DNA of 64,000 bases, taken from Xanthostigma xanthostigma. Its lineage: Eukaryota; Arthropoda; Insecta; Raphidioptera; Raphidiidae. The stretch is from NCBI GenBank assembly GCA_963575645.1, contig OY754468.1, forward strand, positions 7,750,001 through 7,814,000, given 5' to 3'. Below are positions 31,519 to 43,850 of the stretch, in pieces. How positions within the stretch are numbered: position 1 is the first letter of the stretch; each line of letters starts with the position of its first letter. Below the pieces are notes generated by a model that was given only the letters and a program-made list of their open reading frames with translations, was not told the DNA's origin and did not search any database. Made by a program: the position numbers and the translations under genes.

Positions 31519-34500
31519 TTAAGTAATTCGTTTTTTATTTCTTTTTGTAGCAATGTATCTGCAGACAACTTCCAATACAAACATGGCGCATCCAATCAGA
31601 ATTCCGGATGCGAACAAAGAATAAATGAAAATCAAGTCAATAATACCAACACTCTCAAAATGGGCGCTATTTATGCATTGTGGTTTACCAGGAAACATGC
31701 GCAGCATTTCTCTGTTTTGCATACCATATTCGTTAATATTGTGGAATCTATAAAAATAAATTCACATCAATTAATTGAAGTCATTTCATCTTTGGTTTAT
31801 CCGTAATTCTCACGGTTTAGAGTTACTTAAGAATTCTAAGATTTAGCTCTCGCATGATGTGAAAAAATTTGAAAAGAAGTTTGACCCTGCAGGCCATCCC
31901 TGAAACTTCCGGCTATTTCCGAGTTCAAAACGCTCAAAAATATAGCAAGAAGTTTAATTTTTAACTATTCGAGCCCAAATAAAAAAAAATACTTTCTTAC
32001 GAATTTTTCGTTCACGATATCTCGTGAACAAATGAACCGATTTTGATGCGGTTTGCGGCGATCGACGCAGTTTTTTTAACGTAAGAAAATAATTTATTAC
32101 AAAAAAAATCGATCTGACAAGAATTTTACGAGTAATTTTTAAAAAACACATTTTTACGAATTTTTCGTTCACGATAGAATAAATGAACCGATTTTGATGC
32201 GGTTTGCGGAAAACGACGCAGTTTCTTAAGCAGAAGAGCTGATTAGATTTTGGAATTAATCGGTTTAGTAGTTTAGAAAATATAACTGTTACAAATTTAT
32301 ACAGGTGATTTTTAAGTTGATTCTTCTTTTTTAACATCGTGTATAAGAAATCAAATAGACGAACAAATATTTTGAATAACTTTTTTATCAAAACTCAAAA
32401 GTAAGAGAGAACCAGCCTTTCAAAGTTTGATAAATTTTTTTAAAATTTTATTTAATCAATTCGAAAGCCCGGTTAACACACGCGAAGAAATGATAGCACG
32501 AATCGGAAAGGCATATACAGGGTGAGTCAGACCACCCGTATCAGTCGTTTTTTTCGAAAACGGTTAGTCGTAGAGAGTTGTGTCAAAAATCTGTAATATA
32601 AAAGCCCTAATGAAGAATCGAATGGTGATATTTTTTCCCCCCGGAAAGGTCGGCTTCCCTGTTAGTTTGCTCCGAAATGTTCAGAACTCCGGAATGTTAA
32701 ATGGCACGATAGGTCGAAAGTGGTATTGTTGAAAAGATCTTTAAAAAATAAGCAAGTTTTGTAGGACATTTTTTTTTGTTACTGCCACCCCTGTTAAGTA
32801 ATATTCGTTTGAAATTATTAAATTAACATGTCAGAATTACACAAAAGTCGGCATTTAAAATCTAGTTACCTAATTAAACAATATCACAATAAGTTTTCAA
32901 TAATTGCAATTGCACATACCGCTAAATTAGCGGTATGTGCTTTATTATCGCTTTGAGCGTCAGAGCTGACTTTCGTTCATATAAGAAGTTATATCTAAGT
33001 TAATTTCACACGAAATCCATTCAAATTGAAGCTTTTTGAAAAGAGGAGATTCTGATCTATAAAACAGAACCATTTTTAAATCAATTCGAGTTCATAAATA
33101 CTATTAAAATTGTAATTGAAAGTTACAAACAGCAGTTGTCGGTTGGTCTGTACGTATGTACGGATGTACGTATGTACGTACGTCACGACTCCACAGATCG
33201 CAATTTTGGTCGGATTGCCTTGGGTTATATTTTATTCACTTTGTTTACTATCAGACCAGAACCCTATTTAAATTCACATAAATGTGTTCAGTAGTTTAAT
33301 TTTTATAAACAGTTTTATTTTATTATTTTTGACAGCTAATAGTTAAAATAAAAAACCTTAAAAAAACAAAAAAATACCTATTACTGTTATTGTAATGTAG
33401 TGTATTACGTAGAATAACTGCTCCACTTCTATACCATAATAACAACGCAAGCTGGGATATCAGAATGGCCGAGTGGTTAAACGCGTAGTCCAGTAATAGC
33501 AAGGTGCCGAGTTCGATTCCCGCTGACACCAAGTAATATTTTTTTTTTCTATTCCATTTTATTTTTATTTTTTTTTCTATTTTTTTAATTGTTTTTTTTT
33601 TAAATCTATTTTCTCAATTTTTTTTCATTATAATATGTACAGTGGAAAACTTGCGGGATGTGCACTTTTGGTTTTGCCAACTATTGCACATACCGCTAAA
33701 TTAGCGGTATGTGCTTTATTATCGCTTTGAGCGTCAGAGCTGACTTTCGTTCATATAAGAAGTTATATCTAAGTTAATTTCACACGAAATCCATTCAAAT
33801 TGAAGCTTTTTGAAAAGAGGAGATTCTGATCTATAAAACAGAACCATTTTTAAATCAATTCGAGTTCATAAATACTATTAAAATTGTAATTGAAAGTTAC
33901 AAACAGCAGTTGTCGGTTGGTCTGTACGTATGTACGGATGTACGTATGTACGTACGTCACGACTCCACAGATCGCAATTTTGGTCGGATTGCCTTGGGTT
34001 ATATTTTATTCACTTTGTTTACTATCAGACCAGAACCCTATTTAAATTCACATAAATGTGTTCAGTAGTTTAATTTTTATAAACAGTTTTATTTTATTAT
34101 TTTTGACAGCTAATAGTTAAAATAAAAAACCTTAAAAAAACAAAAAAATACCTATTACTGTTATTGTAATGTAGTGTATTACGTAGAATAACTGCTCCAC
34201 TTCTATACCATAATAACAACGCAAGCTGGGATATCAGAATGGCCGAGTGGTTAAACGCGTAGTCCAGTAATAGCAAGGTGCCGAGTTCGATTCCCGCTGA
34301 CACCAAGTAATATTTTTTTTTTCTATTCCATTTTATTTTTATTTTTTTTTCTATTTTTTTAATTGTTTTTTTTTTAAATCTATTTTCTCAATTTTTTTTC
34401 ATTATAATATGTACAGTGGAAAACTTGCGGGATGTGCACTTTTGGTTTTGCCAACTATTGTTTTTTTTTTGCCGGAAAATACTTCCAGGCACTCATAACA

Positions 34501-37500
34501 TATCTAGAAGAGCTCTGCAGTGTTTAGAAGTAAATTGAAGACAGTTTGAACATTTGTGACATTGTTTAATTAGGTAACTAGATTTTAAATGCCAACTTTT
34601 AAAATTAAGTTTGTTATTCTTACATGTTAAATTAATAATTTCAAACGAATATTACTTAACAGGGGTGGCAGTAACAAAAAAAAATGTCCTACAAAACTTG
34701 CTTATTTTTTAAAGATCTTTTCAACAATTCCACTTTCGACCTATCGTGCCATTTAACATTCCGGAGTTCTGAACATTTCGGAGCAAACTAACAGGGAAGC
34801 CGACCTTTCCGGGGGGAAAAAATATCACCATTCGATTCTTCATTAGGGCTTTTATAATACAGATTTTTGACACAACTCTCTACGACTAACCGTTTTCAAA
34901 AAAAACGACTGATACGGGTGGTCTGACTCACCCTGTATACAGAAGCATGGCTACGATGCACGCAACAAAACGGGGACAATTTCGAACAATTTCAGTGAAT
35001 ACTTGATAATGACATAATATATTTCCATAACGACATAACATAACGCCAGAACCAACATCAACATTTGATAAAATTTAACAAAAACTTTGAAAGTCCATTC
35101 TTCTATCATTTTTGAGTTTTGATAAAAAAGTTACTTGAAATATTCGTTCGTCTGTTTGATTTCTACACGGTGGTTAAAAAAAGAATCAACTTAAAAATCA
35201 TTCTGTAGATATAATAGAAAAACGAATATCCGCTATTTAAAGGATTGTTATGGTCGAGTTTTCTGTACTTACACAATTCTGAACATTTCCCTATATGGAG
35301 ATCTCTTTTTAATAGACAACCAAAGATATTTATTTGGTAAAAATAACAGTTCGTGAAAACCACATTTTTCATACTCGTAATATGTCTTTAGAACGTAATT
35401 GTAGGCTGCGCTAGTTTCGCCATGAAAAGCAAAATGTCCCTTTCTTACTGCTTTTACACCATCTTCAAGGGACATGTAACGCATTTTTTCATTAGGTTTT
35501 ATTTTTTTCTCATACAAAGCTTTACGAGAAGCTTCAGTTTCAACCTAAAAAATTACGTAATTTAAGGATTAATATATTTTTAATCATTAAACTCCTTTTA
35601 TTCAACACGCCTGAGTAATATATAATTTCGGGGCCCTGCTAAATTCGGGAGAAATAATAAATTACTTCATGTTGACGCGTAGAGTGCGAATAATGAGCCG
35701 AAACTGCACGGTAATATATTACTACATAGTTTCTGGACCAATAGGAAGAAATAGGGAGAAATAATAAATCACTTCATTGATTGACGTACCCACCGCCCTC
35801 GATGCACACAAGATGGCCCTGACTTTCGCTGAATTGCGATGCTGTTTTCATATATACAAATCGTTACCGCGTTCGTATTAGTCCAGAAACTATGCAGTAA
35901 TATATTACCGTGCAGTTTCGGCTCATTATTCGCACTCTACCCGTCAACATGAAGTAATTTATTATTTTTCCCTCTTTTATCAGGGCCCCGATTACATATT
36001 ACTCGTGCTAGTTGAATAAAGTATTATGTGCGACTATTCGAAGATCGAAGATCGAAAGAGAATATTCCACTCACGTTATAATTAAATTCAAATAGCAATA
36101 GTTCATGATCAAAACTTTACTTGTAAATATTTTCCTACAGACCAACAGTTCAGACAAAAATGGCTTAAATTGACAACTGAAACTAATTTCAAAACAGCAT
36201 AATATGTGTCAACCATCAGCCAAGCGCTAATGAGAGAGAGAATGATACTGAATTTCTGCAGCGTTCTCTCTCTTAACTGAGGACTTATATCAAGCATACG
36301 CACTATTGTACTCTAGTTACGTATATGTAAGAAATTTACCTTAAAATAATAATAGTTATAAGCGATATCTTGTAAGCCGATATAAAAGTCTGAGTTAGTC
36401 AAATCGTCGAAAGATAATACTGAAGTCGACGGAGATTGCAGTAAGGACACTATGCAAGCAGAATATGATATGAACAATCCCATGAAGCACAGAAACATAA
36501 CAACGACAGCTATTTTTCCGGCATTACTTCTGGGTTCTACCGAGGTGTCTTGCTGACACGCGGCTCCAACTGTCACAAGGAGAGCATCTGATATTGCTTT
36601 TAGATGATTGTCGTAAATATCGCCTTCCTAAAATATTTGTTCATTCCGTAAATCTTAACCATAATACTCCTATATTGCTAGTACGGGTCAGGAAAAGGAT
36701 GACGATCCAACGGTCCAGACATATACGAGTTTACGCCTATCTCCGCATATATTATTTAATAACTTATATCTTGCTGGTGGCCGTAAGTGGAAGCGTGACC
36801 CATGAAGTGAGATAACAAATGACTGTTTCTATCACTTTCTTTTTACATGCAAGTGTCGCGTCTGTAGTGGGGCAATTAGTAAGTGGAATAGAGCAAGCCA
36901 CCTCCCTTTCACAGCTTAGTTCAATATGAAAACTGGTGCGCATGCTCCATTCACGGACATGCGCATGAAACTCAGAGTATAATAATCGAGACAGACTGTA
37001 GTGTTTAAGTCTTTTTCCCGATCTTTCCTAGCAATATGGAGGATATTAAATATTTATTGTGTCTCCGACATTTAGACCTCAAATTTTATGCGCATGTCCG
37101 AGAATGGAGCATGCGCTTGCCCACTTCCCCACTACAGTTGCAACACTTGCGCATAGCGGATCGAGTATAAATAAGTGAGACAGAAGTCTGCAGTTGCTAT
37201 CTCTATTGATTGACAACACTTTTACTTACGGGACTAGTAATATAGAAGTATTTAAGAATATGATCTTACGACACTCTTGGTTTTTACCCAGCTGCGCCAG
37301 AAGGAGAATAATATTTTTCGAGTGTATAAGTATGCATGTATTTTTATTTCTATGGCACGTTCTGATATGCGGTGTCGTTAGCTTCGTATTAATTGTGGAA
37401 GTGACATAGGGTATAATATTTAAATATTACGTTTTCGATTAAAAAAATACAAGTTTCTACTAGATATATTATTTTTGAAGACTTTTATCGGTTCCGAAAC

Positions 37501-40500
37501 TCGGGAACTGAGAACCAAATATTCGAAACCAATTCCGGAATAAAAGTTATTTGGCCATTTGCATAAAGTTTTATGATAATTATAGGTATAAAACATTTAA
37601 TAACCAATAATATAAGCAGTCAATTTACCATTTTCTCAAATCGACTTCGTTCCCAGACAACAATTACATATAGTACAATTGTTATCAAAATAAGTGCAAC
37701 TCCCGAAAACATCCAAATCGATGTAGAAAATGGCAAAGTGAATATATTTTTTACGCTCGATAGTAACGGCTGACGATAAAAAAAATTGGTGTGACTTGCT
37801 GTTATCATAGTCAAATAGTCGATAACTTTTAAACGACGCTCCAAAAAAAGCATTCCTGAACCTGATAAAAATATAATCGTTAATGCAAAGATTGTTATGC
37901 TATTTAATTTTGAATTTAATCTCTAAATAAAGTTCATATTACAACATTTTAACACAATACAAAGTATTGATGCCTATTTAGGTGAAAATGTTGTTGGTAA
38001 TCATTTTGCATTTGGGTGCGAACTGCGAACAAATGCATGTATTGACATAAACAAGAAAATTAAATATGAAGAATAGAGTTAATGAAAATTGGCATTCTGA
38101 AATAATTTTGTCATTCAATTGTTTCACAGGGCGTTTTGAAATTAGACCAAAAAAAACAATATTGGATTAGTAGTTAGCACTGTATAAAATGTCAAAAAAC
38201 CATTTTCACTTAAAATTTGTACGAACATGTTAAAACTTATACGCTAGGAAATTATCTTTTGACACGCGACTTTTGCGCCCTCTCGTGTTTTTTTTTAAAC
38301 CTGGTTCAGTCAAAAACCTTAGTGTCATATGTTATACGTGCATTTTAATAAGGATTAATTGTCGAGCAAAATGGGTAAAAAGCTATCAAATCGGAAGTGC
38401 TGTGTTGTTGATTGTAAAGATACACCAACTAAACATCCAGAATTACAATTCCACCGTGTTCCTGGATTTTCTTATGAATTAGAGAGAAAAAAAATGGACT
38501 GCAGCAGTACGTCGTCAAGAGTAAATAAATTTTATTTTACGTCTGTAATCAATATTAAATACATGAGAAATATCATAATTGTTATTTTGTTAACAAAAAT
38601 AACATTTAAAAAATTTTGAAATAAAAAATGTATATCATTTATGATTTATGTAGTTTTTTTACTGACATTTTGCTTAAAATAACGCTGGTTTCCATGTGTT
38701 TGTAAGTTTTAGGTGAACCACTTTTGAAAAATTCAAACACGAGATGGTGCGAAGGTCGCGTGTCAAAGATACTTTCCTAGCGTATAGTTGTAGGTATGTC
38801 TAAAAAAATTACAAAGGTCCCCGCACAAATCTTATGGGAATTGGTTCTCGGTTAAAGAATCGAAAATGGTTTTATTTTATAGTTTGAAGGTCACTAAGAA
38901 AACGTGTCCATGGGCTCACAGCCTAAAAACCAATAGATTTTTAGAGACTTTTTAGATATAGGGATATCCATTGAATTCACAAACATGTTCCATGTTCAAC
39001 TTTTGTGATTTTTTTTAGAAATAGAAAAATAGTCGAAACCTAGGTAATGTTGGAACTAAAAATCTATTGGTTTTAACGCTGTGCGCCCATAGACACTCCT
39101 TCTTGTTGATCTTTAAACTATAAAGTAAAACCATTTTTGATCAATTTGGCTGAGAACCAAATCCCATAAGGTTTTGCGGGGTCCTTCCAGGCTAAATATA
39201 AAAAGATAGCAAAAATATTCTGATGAACTTTTTTTTGCACCTGATGAGTAATTTACCTCCAATTTCTGCTTCGCCTCGTTGCAACATACCAATCATGCCC
39301 GTGAAAATAGAACTATTTTCGTAATAATAGCCCCATTCTTTTGCAAATATGTAAACGGGAGTGGCGTTAAGAGCATAAACTAAATGTTTTATCAGAATAT
39401 AACTGTGTTTTACTGTTGCATCGTGTTGAAATTCTCTTAAAAAAAAGTTTATTTCATTAGAAAAACTAAAAAAAGCGGCCAAACGGGGGTTTGGGCACAC
39501 AAATGATAGTGTAACAAAACTGTTATAGTCCGTGGTGGAAATTATTTATGTACAATAATAAATTATTAACAAAACAGTTAAACACACAAACGATAGCGTA
39601 CTTCTTTAACTTAACAGAAATAATAACGTTAACAGAAATAAAAAACGACAGTTGTAAATAATAAAATAAAAGACTAAGTAACAGAGAATATAGAGTTACT
39701 AAATTATACAACACAAAGTTTATCAGCACACTTATCTATTAACTATAAGTCCGATTTCAAAAGTGTTTTCACCAAAAATTGGGATGGACATAGGCTATAT
39801 GTATTATCGCATTAAAATAAAAGCACTTTTCGTGGAGACCAATTTTGCAATATAAGTCGACGAAAAAACGGTATCAAACTACAAATTCGGGCGAAGCAGG
39901 ACCGGGCCGCTAGTATTCTATGTAATAAGGATAAAATAGTTACAACAGAGCTTGGAACACAATACCTATAATCTGTTAAATGTTCAAAGGTGCTATTTGA
40001 CGTAACTACGATGGCAATTTTTATATCCATTTTCATTAAATTTTGTCTTCGCTTAGTTGTAACGGGAGTTGTTCGAAGATCCACGATCCCTCCTTGTCGA
40101 AACCATTCACAATATTGTTTGATTATTGAACTATCGTTTTGAAATCTTTTGTAAACTTCATAAACTACAAAACTATCATTCTCAGAGGTTGTTATCAACA
40201 ACACTTCACTGTTGATTTGCAAACTGATGTCTTTAAAGTATTCCGTTAAACCACGCTTCTCATTTTCGTTTATTATATTACGATAATCTGACAGCAAAAC
40301 CCAAAATATCGGAGTAGCCAGTAATCGAAAATCGTTAGCCTTAAAGAAAACGTTCATTCGTACGTTAAATTAACAATGATTCTTGAATACGTATAGTCTA
40401 AGATCCGGTATTAGAAATTAGAATTTTAGAAATATATAGCCTCATGATGATGACAAAGATTATATATTAGATAATATATTATTGCAAATGGGTTGCCTAG

Positions 40501-43280
40501 CTAAATCGCGTACCGATGCTGTGAAATAAGTTAAATTCTAATTAATTTTTTTCGATCAATTCCCCCGATTTGTTAATCACAAAAAAACGAGCATTAACTG
40601 AGAGAATATGACACAAGGAATTTGAAAATAGAGGTTGTCTACTTTCCTCGCAGCACAACTGTAAAGTTGCCAGGTATAAACTGGTAAGCAAGCGTTATTA
40701 ATATGCCCTCATCAGTTATTTAATCAATTTTCTTATGAAATGAAAGGTTATTAATTCATTCCCTACCCAACATAGTCTAAGAGCTAGTGAACCATCTGAG
40801 TAAAAAGATTTGTTTTCTATATGTAATTTAAATGGGAAATAGAAAATCGCGAGAAGCACATCTTTAAATTAATATTAAGAGCTGAAACTTCGACAGCCTT
40901 TTTTTCCGTCATTTAGAATAATATTTTAGTGGTCCATTTAAAAAAAATACTCGATTTTTTTATACAGTCAGACATACGCCTCAGCCCCTCATGTGCGCTC
41001 ACTTTTTCCGTTAAAATAACGTTGGAATCCCTCTCCAGTCTGCAGTACAATAGATGTATTCTCTCTTTCTAACATTGGAACTCGTATAAGTCTGTTGCGC
41101 TCGCACTCCCATCGAGAGTCATGAGTCATGACTATTATATTGTGATTATATACTTGTCTGGCAGACACCCGCAACCGCTAGAATGTTCTGGCTTTTTACA
41201 TATATTTTTTAAACAATTTAAAGAACATGCCCTCAAAATTTTAGCCTTGTGGGAGCAGGTTACGAATTACTATCCCGATGACAACTTTGCTATTGTCTGG
41301 CACATACTTGCAACCCTCAAAATAGTCTGTCAATTTTTTTTTTACACTTAAACATATGTAAATTACAACATATTAAAATTGTAGCCTTGTGGGAGTAGGT
41401 TAAAAAAAATTTTTTTTTTACATTTTCAAAAATTTAAGGGATGATGACGCAACCGCGAGATGCCTGCCAGAACGGTATTTTCTTAAATGACGGATAATAA
41501 AATATCATTTAAAAATTTTCTAGCTTTGTGGGAAACGGGTTACTCGGATGGTTCACTAGCTCTTCTACTAATAGTATTAGGTTGCCTCAGCAAAAGTTTG
41601 TCACATCGACGGTTGTCTAGATTTTAGAGTTCTTCTGAAAGAAGCTTTTTCCGATTGTGCAAGCGCGTTCCATTGATCAAATACTAGATTCAAGTCAGAT
41701 TAAATATTAACAATCGGAAAAAATCTTCTTTGAAAAGAATTCTAAAATCTAGGCAACCATCGATGTGACAAACTTTTAACAGATGAGGGTATATAAATAC
41801 CGGATTTTTCACTAGTATAATTGTGAATAATTAATTACCTGTTGGATTAGGCCAAGTGATTGATCACATCTGATATCAATCAGAAATAACACCTCGGAAT
41901 ACTTTATTGAAACGGAAGCCACTGAAGTTATATTATACGTTACATCTTTTACCATAGCTGATTGTACATTTTGTATCGTTAATATCTTTTCCAGAAAATG
42001 TTTACTATTTTCTGTGAATTGATATAGTTTCAAATAAAGGTTCATTACTAATGAAAACCCAGGAATAGGAATAAAGTGATTGTGATAGATAGATCGCCGA
42101 GTTTGAGAGACAGAGACGATCTAAGAAGTCTTATAGTTATATAGGAATAGAAATACATTTTGGATTTTCATTTTCACTCAGATATGACGTTACTATGCTC
42201 AATATTATACAGGGTGTCCCATGACATGACTGCTATATAGCCTGGTTCTGTGTTTCTGAGGTGATTTCAAGTAAAAAATGTCTAATGAACATATACCCGG
42301 AACGCTATCCTGAGCTAGAAGCATTTGAAATTTTAGATAAGTATAGTTGTAGGAATTCCCTACTAATTTAAAAACCATTTAAAAAGAAATCGCTTTATTG
42401 AATTTGTGGCTCAAAATATCCACCCAGTTGCTGTTTACATATAGTCTAGCTCTTCTTAGAATTGAAGTGGTACGTATAGCTCTGCGAAGAGTCTCAGGAT
42501 CACCACGAATAAATACTAATGGTGATTCACAGCCACCTGGTCTTTTTAATAATAACAAAATCAACAGCCGAACCTAATACCTGCATTAGTGGGCTTACTC
42601 ATTTAAAATTTCAAATGCTTCTAGCTCAGTTAGGATAGCGTTCTGAGTATATGTTCATTAGACATTTTTGACTTGAAATCACCCCAGCAACACAGTCCCA
42701 GACTATGGCAGTCATATCGTGGTATATTATTACCATAATACTAAACATTACCATAGTACTAAGCCTTATTTACACAAATGAAAATGTGTACTTTTCATTT
42801 TGAACCGGGAAGATGGCGTTCCAGGATTTATGTTTATATTAGGTATATTAAAAACTGGCAATTTATTATTTCGAAAAAAATCAAATATTATATATTCGTA
42901 TGTTACACCAATATAACAAAAATGAGTGGATATTCCCAAAAAACTTGACAACTTGACTTCATGATCGCTATTGAGGCAGGAAAATCAGCTATTATATAGG
43001 GACGGGGTGTGCAAAAAATGTTAATTTTTTTCCATATCGAGTGGGTAGCTTAGTCTCAAAATACATGCATTATTTCACAATCGGAGCACTTATATTTTTA
43101 GACTTAAAACTCCTTACCTTGAGATTCGCATAGAAACGCATTTACCATTACTGGTTTTTCAACAAAATAAATCAGATCCATCAACATATTATTTTCTAAA
43201 TTTCTATTACTGCTAACTTTGCCAGACTTGTTTAAAAAAACAAAACAAAACGTAAATATTACTTCCAACTCGAACCTCAT
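31519..43280 (-). CDS. Ir75: IR75-like ionotropic receptor, gene C (complete, 636 aa)
   Basis: Closest paralogue of B: over exon 3 I count 12 differences in 124 residues. Minus-strand exons: 43280-43118, 42011-41839, 40339-39966, 39435-39257, 37861-37629, 36627-36340, 35544-35273, 31747-31519 (stop included). Borders are GT-AG with one open frame and phases as in B. The start gives MRFELEVIFTFCFVFL, signal-peptide-like, then NAFLCES. Functional sites: Arg306 in ERRLKVIDYL, M1 about 345-366, TVGAACQQ before M2, M3 motif SYSACIVSLLQ (about 428-438) and Glu513 in FAFHGE. M4 lies in the last exon (LIFIYSLFASGILIGCAMFV). Exon 6 lacks one codon found in B and D (between HLKA and ISD) and the C-terminal tail is two codons longer. 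Introns contain a P-like THAP element, several fold-backs and, in the last intron, a MITE with the 774-bp tandem duplication. It faces gene D head to head. Confidence 0.92.
31870..32345. repeat. dispersed repeat 'CGGGAAGTT' family, copy 2 (inverted, partial)
   Basis: Begins with TGACCCTGCAGGCCATCCCT, the inverse of the end of the 7252-8215 repeat, and contains two GATGCGGTTTGCGGCGATCG-like blocks. In the last intron of C. Confidence 0.65.
33460..33532 (+). other. tRNA-Leu-like module, unit 1
   Basis: ATCAGAATGGCCGAGTGGTT is close to the 5' half of a tRNA-Leu (A box TGGCCGAGTGG is perfect), and AGTTCGATTCCCGCTGACA supplies the B box and acceptor end. The anticodon arm does not pair well and the long variable arm is missing, so this is a pol III promoter relic rather than a tRNA. 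Confidence 0.65.
34234..34306 (+). other. tRNA-Leu-like module, unit 2
   Basis: Identical to the module 774 bases upstream; same reading applies. Confidence 0.65.
35594..36022. mobile_element. fold-back element
   Basis: Left arm with CGGGGCCCTG and GAGTGCGAATAATGAGCCGA is inverted on the right (TCGGCTCATTATTCGCACTC, CAGGGCCCCG); arms about 150 bp. In intron 6 of C, about 50 bp from exon 7. Confidence 0.75.
36850..37145. mobile_element. MITE-like inverted-repeat element
   Basis: Outer ends GTGTCGCGTCTGTAGTGGGG and the inverse of CCCCACTACAGTTGCAACAC, with inner inverted GCGCATGCTCCATTC blocks. In intron 5 of C. Confidence 0.65.
38239..38785 (+). mobile_element. P-like DNA transposon relic with about 50-bp inverted ends
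   Basis: Starts ATACGCTAGGAAATTATCTT and ends AAGATACTTTCCTAGCGTAT, with the inner end blocks GACACGCGACTT and GTCGCGTGTC also inverted. It carries the first exon of a THAP-type transposase (38371-38520) and little else. It sits in intron 4 of gene C, antisense to it. A 5' relic of the same family is in intron 2 of B. Confidence 0.78.
38371..38520 (+). pseudogene. THAP zinc-finger exon of a P-like transposase, frameshifted
   Basis: MGKKLSNRKCCVVDCKDTPT and FHRVPG form the first part of a THAP C2CH finger, a DNA-binding domain found in P-element transposases. The frame then reads RKKMDCSSTSS, but shifting by one base after the A-run at 38487-38494 gives KWTAAVRRQE, the usual THAP continuation. 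So one extra A breaks the exon. It is followed by a donor-like GTAAAT at 38521. Confidence 0.75.
38815..39186. mobile_element. fold-back element
   Basis: AAGGTCCCCGCACAAATCTT is inverted near 39186 (GGTTTTGCGGGGTCCTT), with arms about 140 bp including AAAACCAATAGATTTTTAGA. In intron 4 of C, about 70 bp from exon 4. Confidence 0.7.
39745..39914 (+). mobile_element. 3' part of a Lep1-like Helitron repeat
   Basis: Contains AGCACTTTTCGTGGAGACCA and ends GGACCGGGCCGCTAGT. The 5' end is missing. In intron 3 of C, about 50 bp from exon 3. Confidence 0.65.
40778..41567. mobile_element. TIR element with internal repeats
   Basis: AAGAGCTAGTGAACCATCTG at the left is inverted at the right (GGATGGTTCACTAGCTCTTC). 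Inside, a block containing TAGCCTTGTGGGAGCAGGTT recurs near 41242, 41382 and 41520 with drift. In intron 2 of C. Confidence 0.7.
41590..41778. repeat. fold-back repeat, arms about 80 bp
   Basis: AAAAGTTTGTCACATCGACG is inverted at the right (CGATGTGACAAACTTTTAA); the inner arms share GATTTTAGA and TTTTTCCGATTGT. About 60 bp from exon 2 of C. Confidence 0.75.
42210..42722. mobile_element. mariner-like MITE or relic (CAGGGTGTCCCATGAC end)
   Basis: Starts CAGGGTGTCCCATGACATGA after TA, and the inverse right end is incomplete. The arms share GTCTAATGAACATATA and AAGCATTTGAAATTTTA. A minus-strand ORF (42379-42564) with RGDPETLRRAIRTTSILRRA may be a transposase fragment, but I cannot place it firmly. 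Intron 1 of C. Confidence 0.6.
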
Positions 43281-43715
43281 CTTAGAAGTGAAATGAGTTG
43301 AAACGCATTACTACGCGTTAAATAACAACGAAATAAAAACAACACAAAAACTGATTGAAGAAAATAAAAATTAAATTATAGATGCATTATATAAAATATA
43401 TTTCGAGTTAACAGACGTAAAAAAGGTACCAATTCGTTATTTATGTGTGTATGTGTCTATTGCATGTTTATTTGTGTACAGGTGTTTCACAATTGATTCC
43501 CCAAACTTAAGGGTATATGTTATTGGCAATGCGCGTAAATTCGTTACACCGCAACTGGCGCCTATGCATTTACGAGTTCGTCGCGCACGATTTGTTTTGG
43601 TATGACGTCATCGCACGAGTGTAAGCGTGTAGTCATGAATTAGTATGATGAAGTTAACGGGATACAAGGCTAAATTTTAAAACAGTTTTTATTTAATAGC
43701 ACTTCATTTAATAGT

Positions 43716-43850
43716 TAACGTTTCGGCAAGCAATTATTGCCTTCTTTAGGACCTTAAAAATGTCTATTAAAAGTCACAAATTAAAAACATAGACATTTTT
43801 AAGGTCCTGAAGAAGGCAATAATTGCTTGCCGAAACGTTGACTATTAAGT
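43716..43850. repeat. fold-back repeat, arms about 60 bp
   Basis: ATAGTTAACGTTTCGGCAAG is inverted near 43840 (CTTGCCGAAACGTTGACTAT), with shared GCAATTATTGCCTTCTT. Upstream of C. Confidence 0.8.

Larger units (their letters stand above)
32909..34460 (+). repeat. 774-bp unit in perfect tandem duplication, then ATTG
   Basis: Unit 1 (32909-33682) and unit 2 (33683-34456) look identical base for base, including homopolymer runs, followed by ATTG, the first four bases of a third unit. Each starts with a hairpin (GCACATACCGC ... GCGGTATGTGC) and holds a GTAC-rich microsatellite, a tRNA-Leu-like module and a T-rich stretch. A single diverged copy is at 19560-20216. The uninterrupted MITE at 47277-48142 shows the empty site. 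Confidence 0.88.
32518..34935. mobile_element. TA-flanked MITE (CAGGGTGAGTCAGACC ends), interrupted by a nested insertion
   Basis: Ends CAGGGTGAGTCAGACCACCC and its inverse at 34935, each next to TA. Outer parts (32518-32908 and 34461-34935) form long imperfect inverted arms and match the uninterrupted copy at 47277-48142. The middle is the tandem 774-bp repeat. In the last intron of gene C. Confidence 0.85.

Noticed and set aside
33323..34306. Two identical 69-residue ORFs on the minus strand
   Set aside because: They lie in the duplicated 774-bp repeat across the tRNA-like module. The identity reflects DNA duplication, not coding selection.
32518..34935. Hammerhead ribozyme (retrozyme) in the tandem 774-bp units
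   Set aside because: Tandem units suggested it, but I could not find the CTGATGA...GAAA core on either strand.
39812..40357. 181-residue ORF taken as a single exon of gene C
   Set aside because: Only 40339-39966 is exon. The C-terminal extension reads through the donor GTATTG into a Helitron-like repeat.
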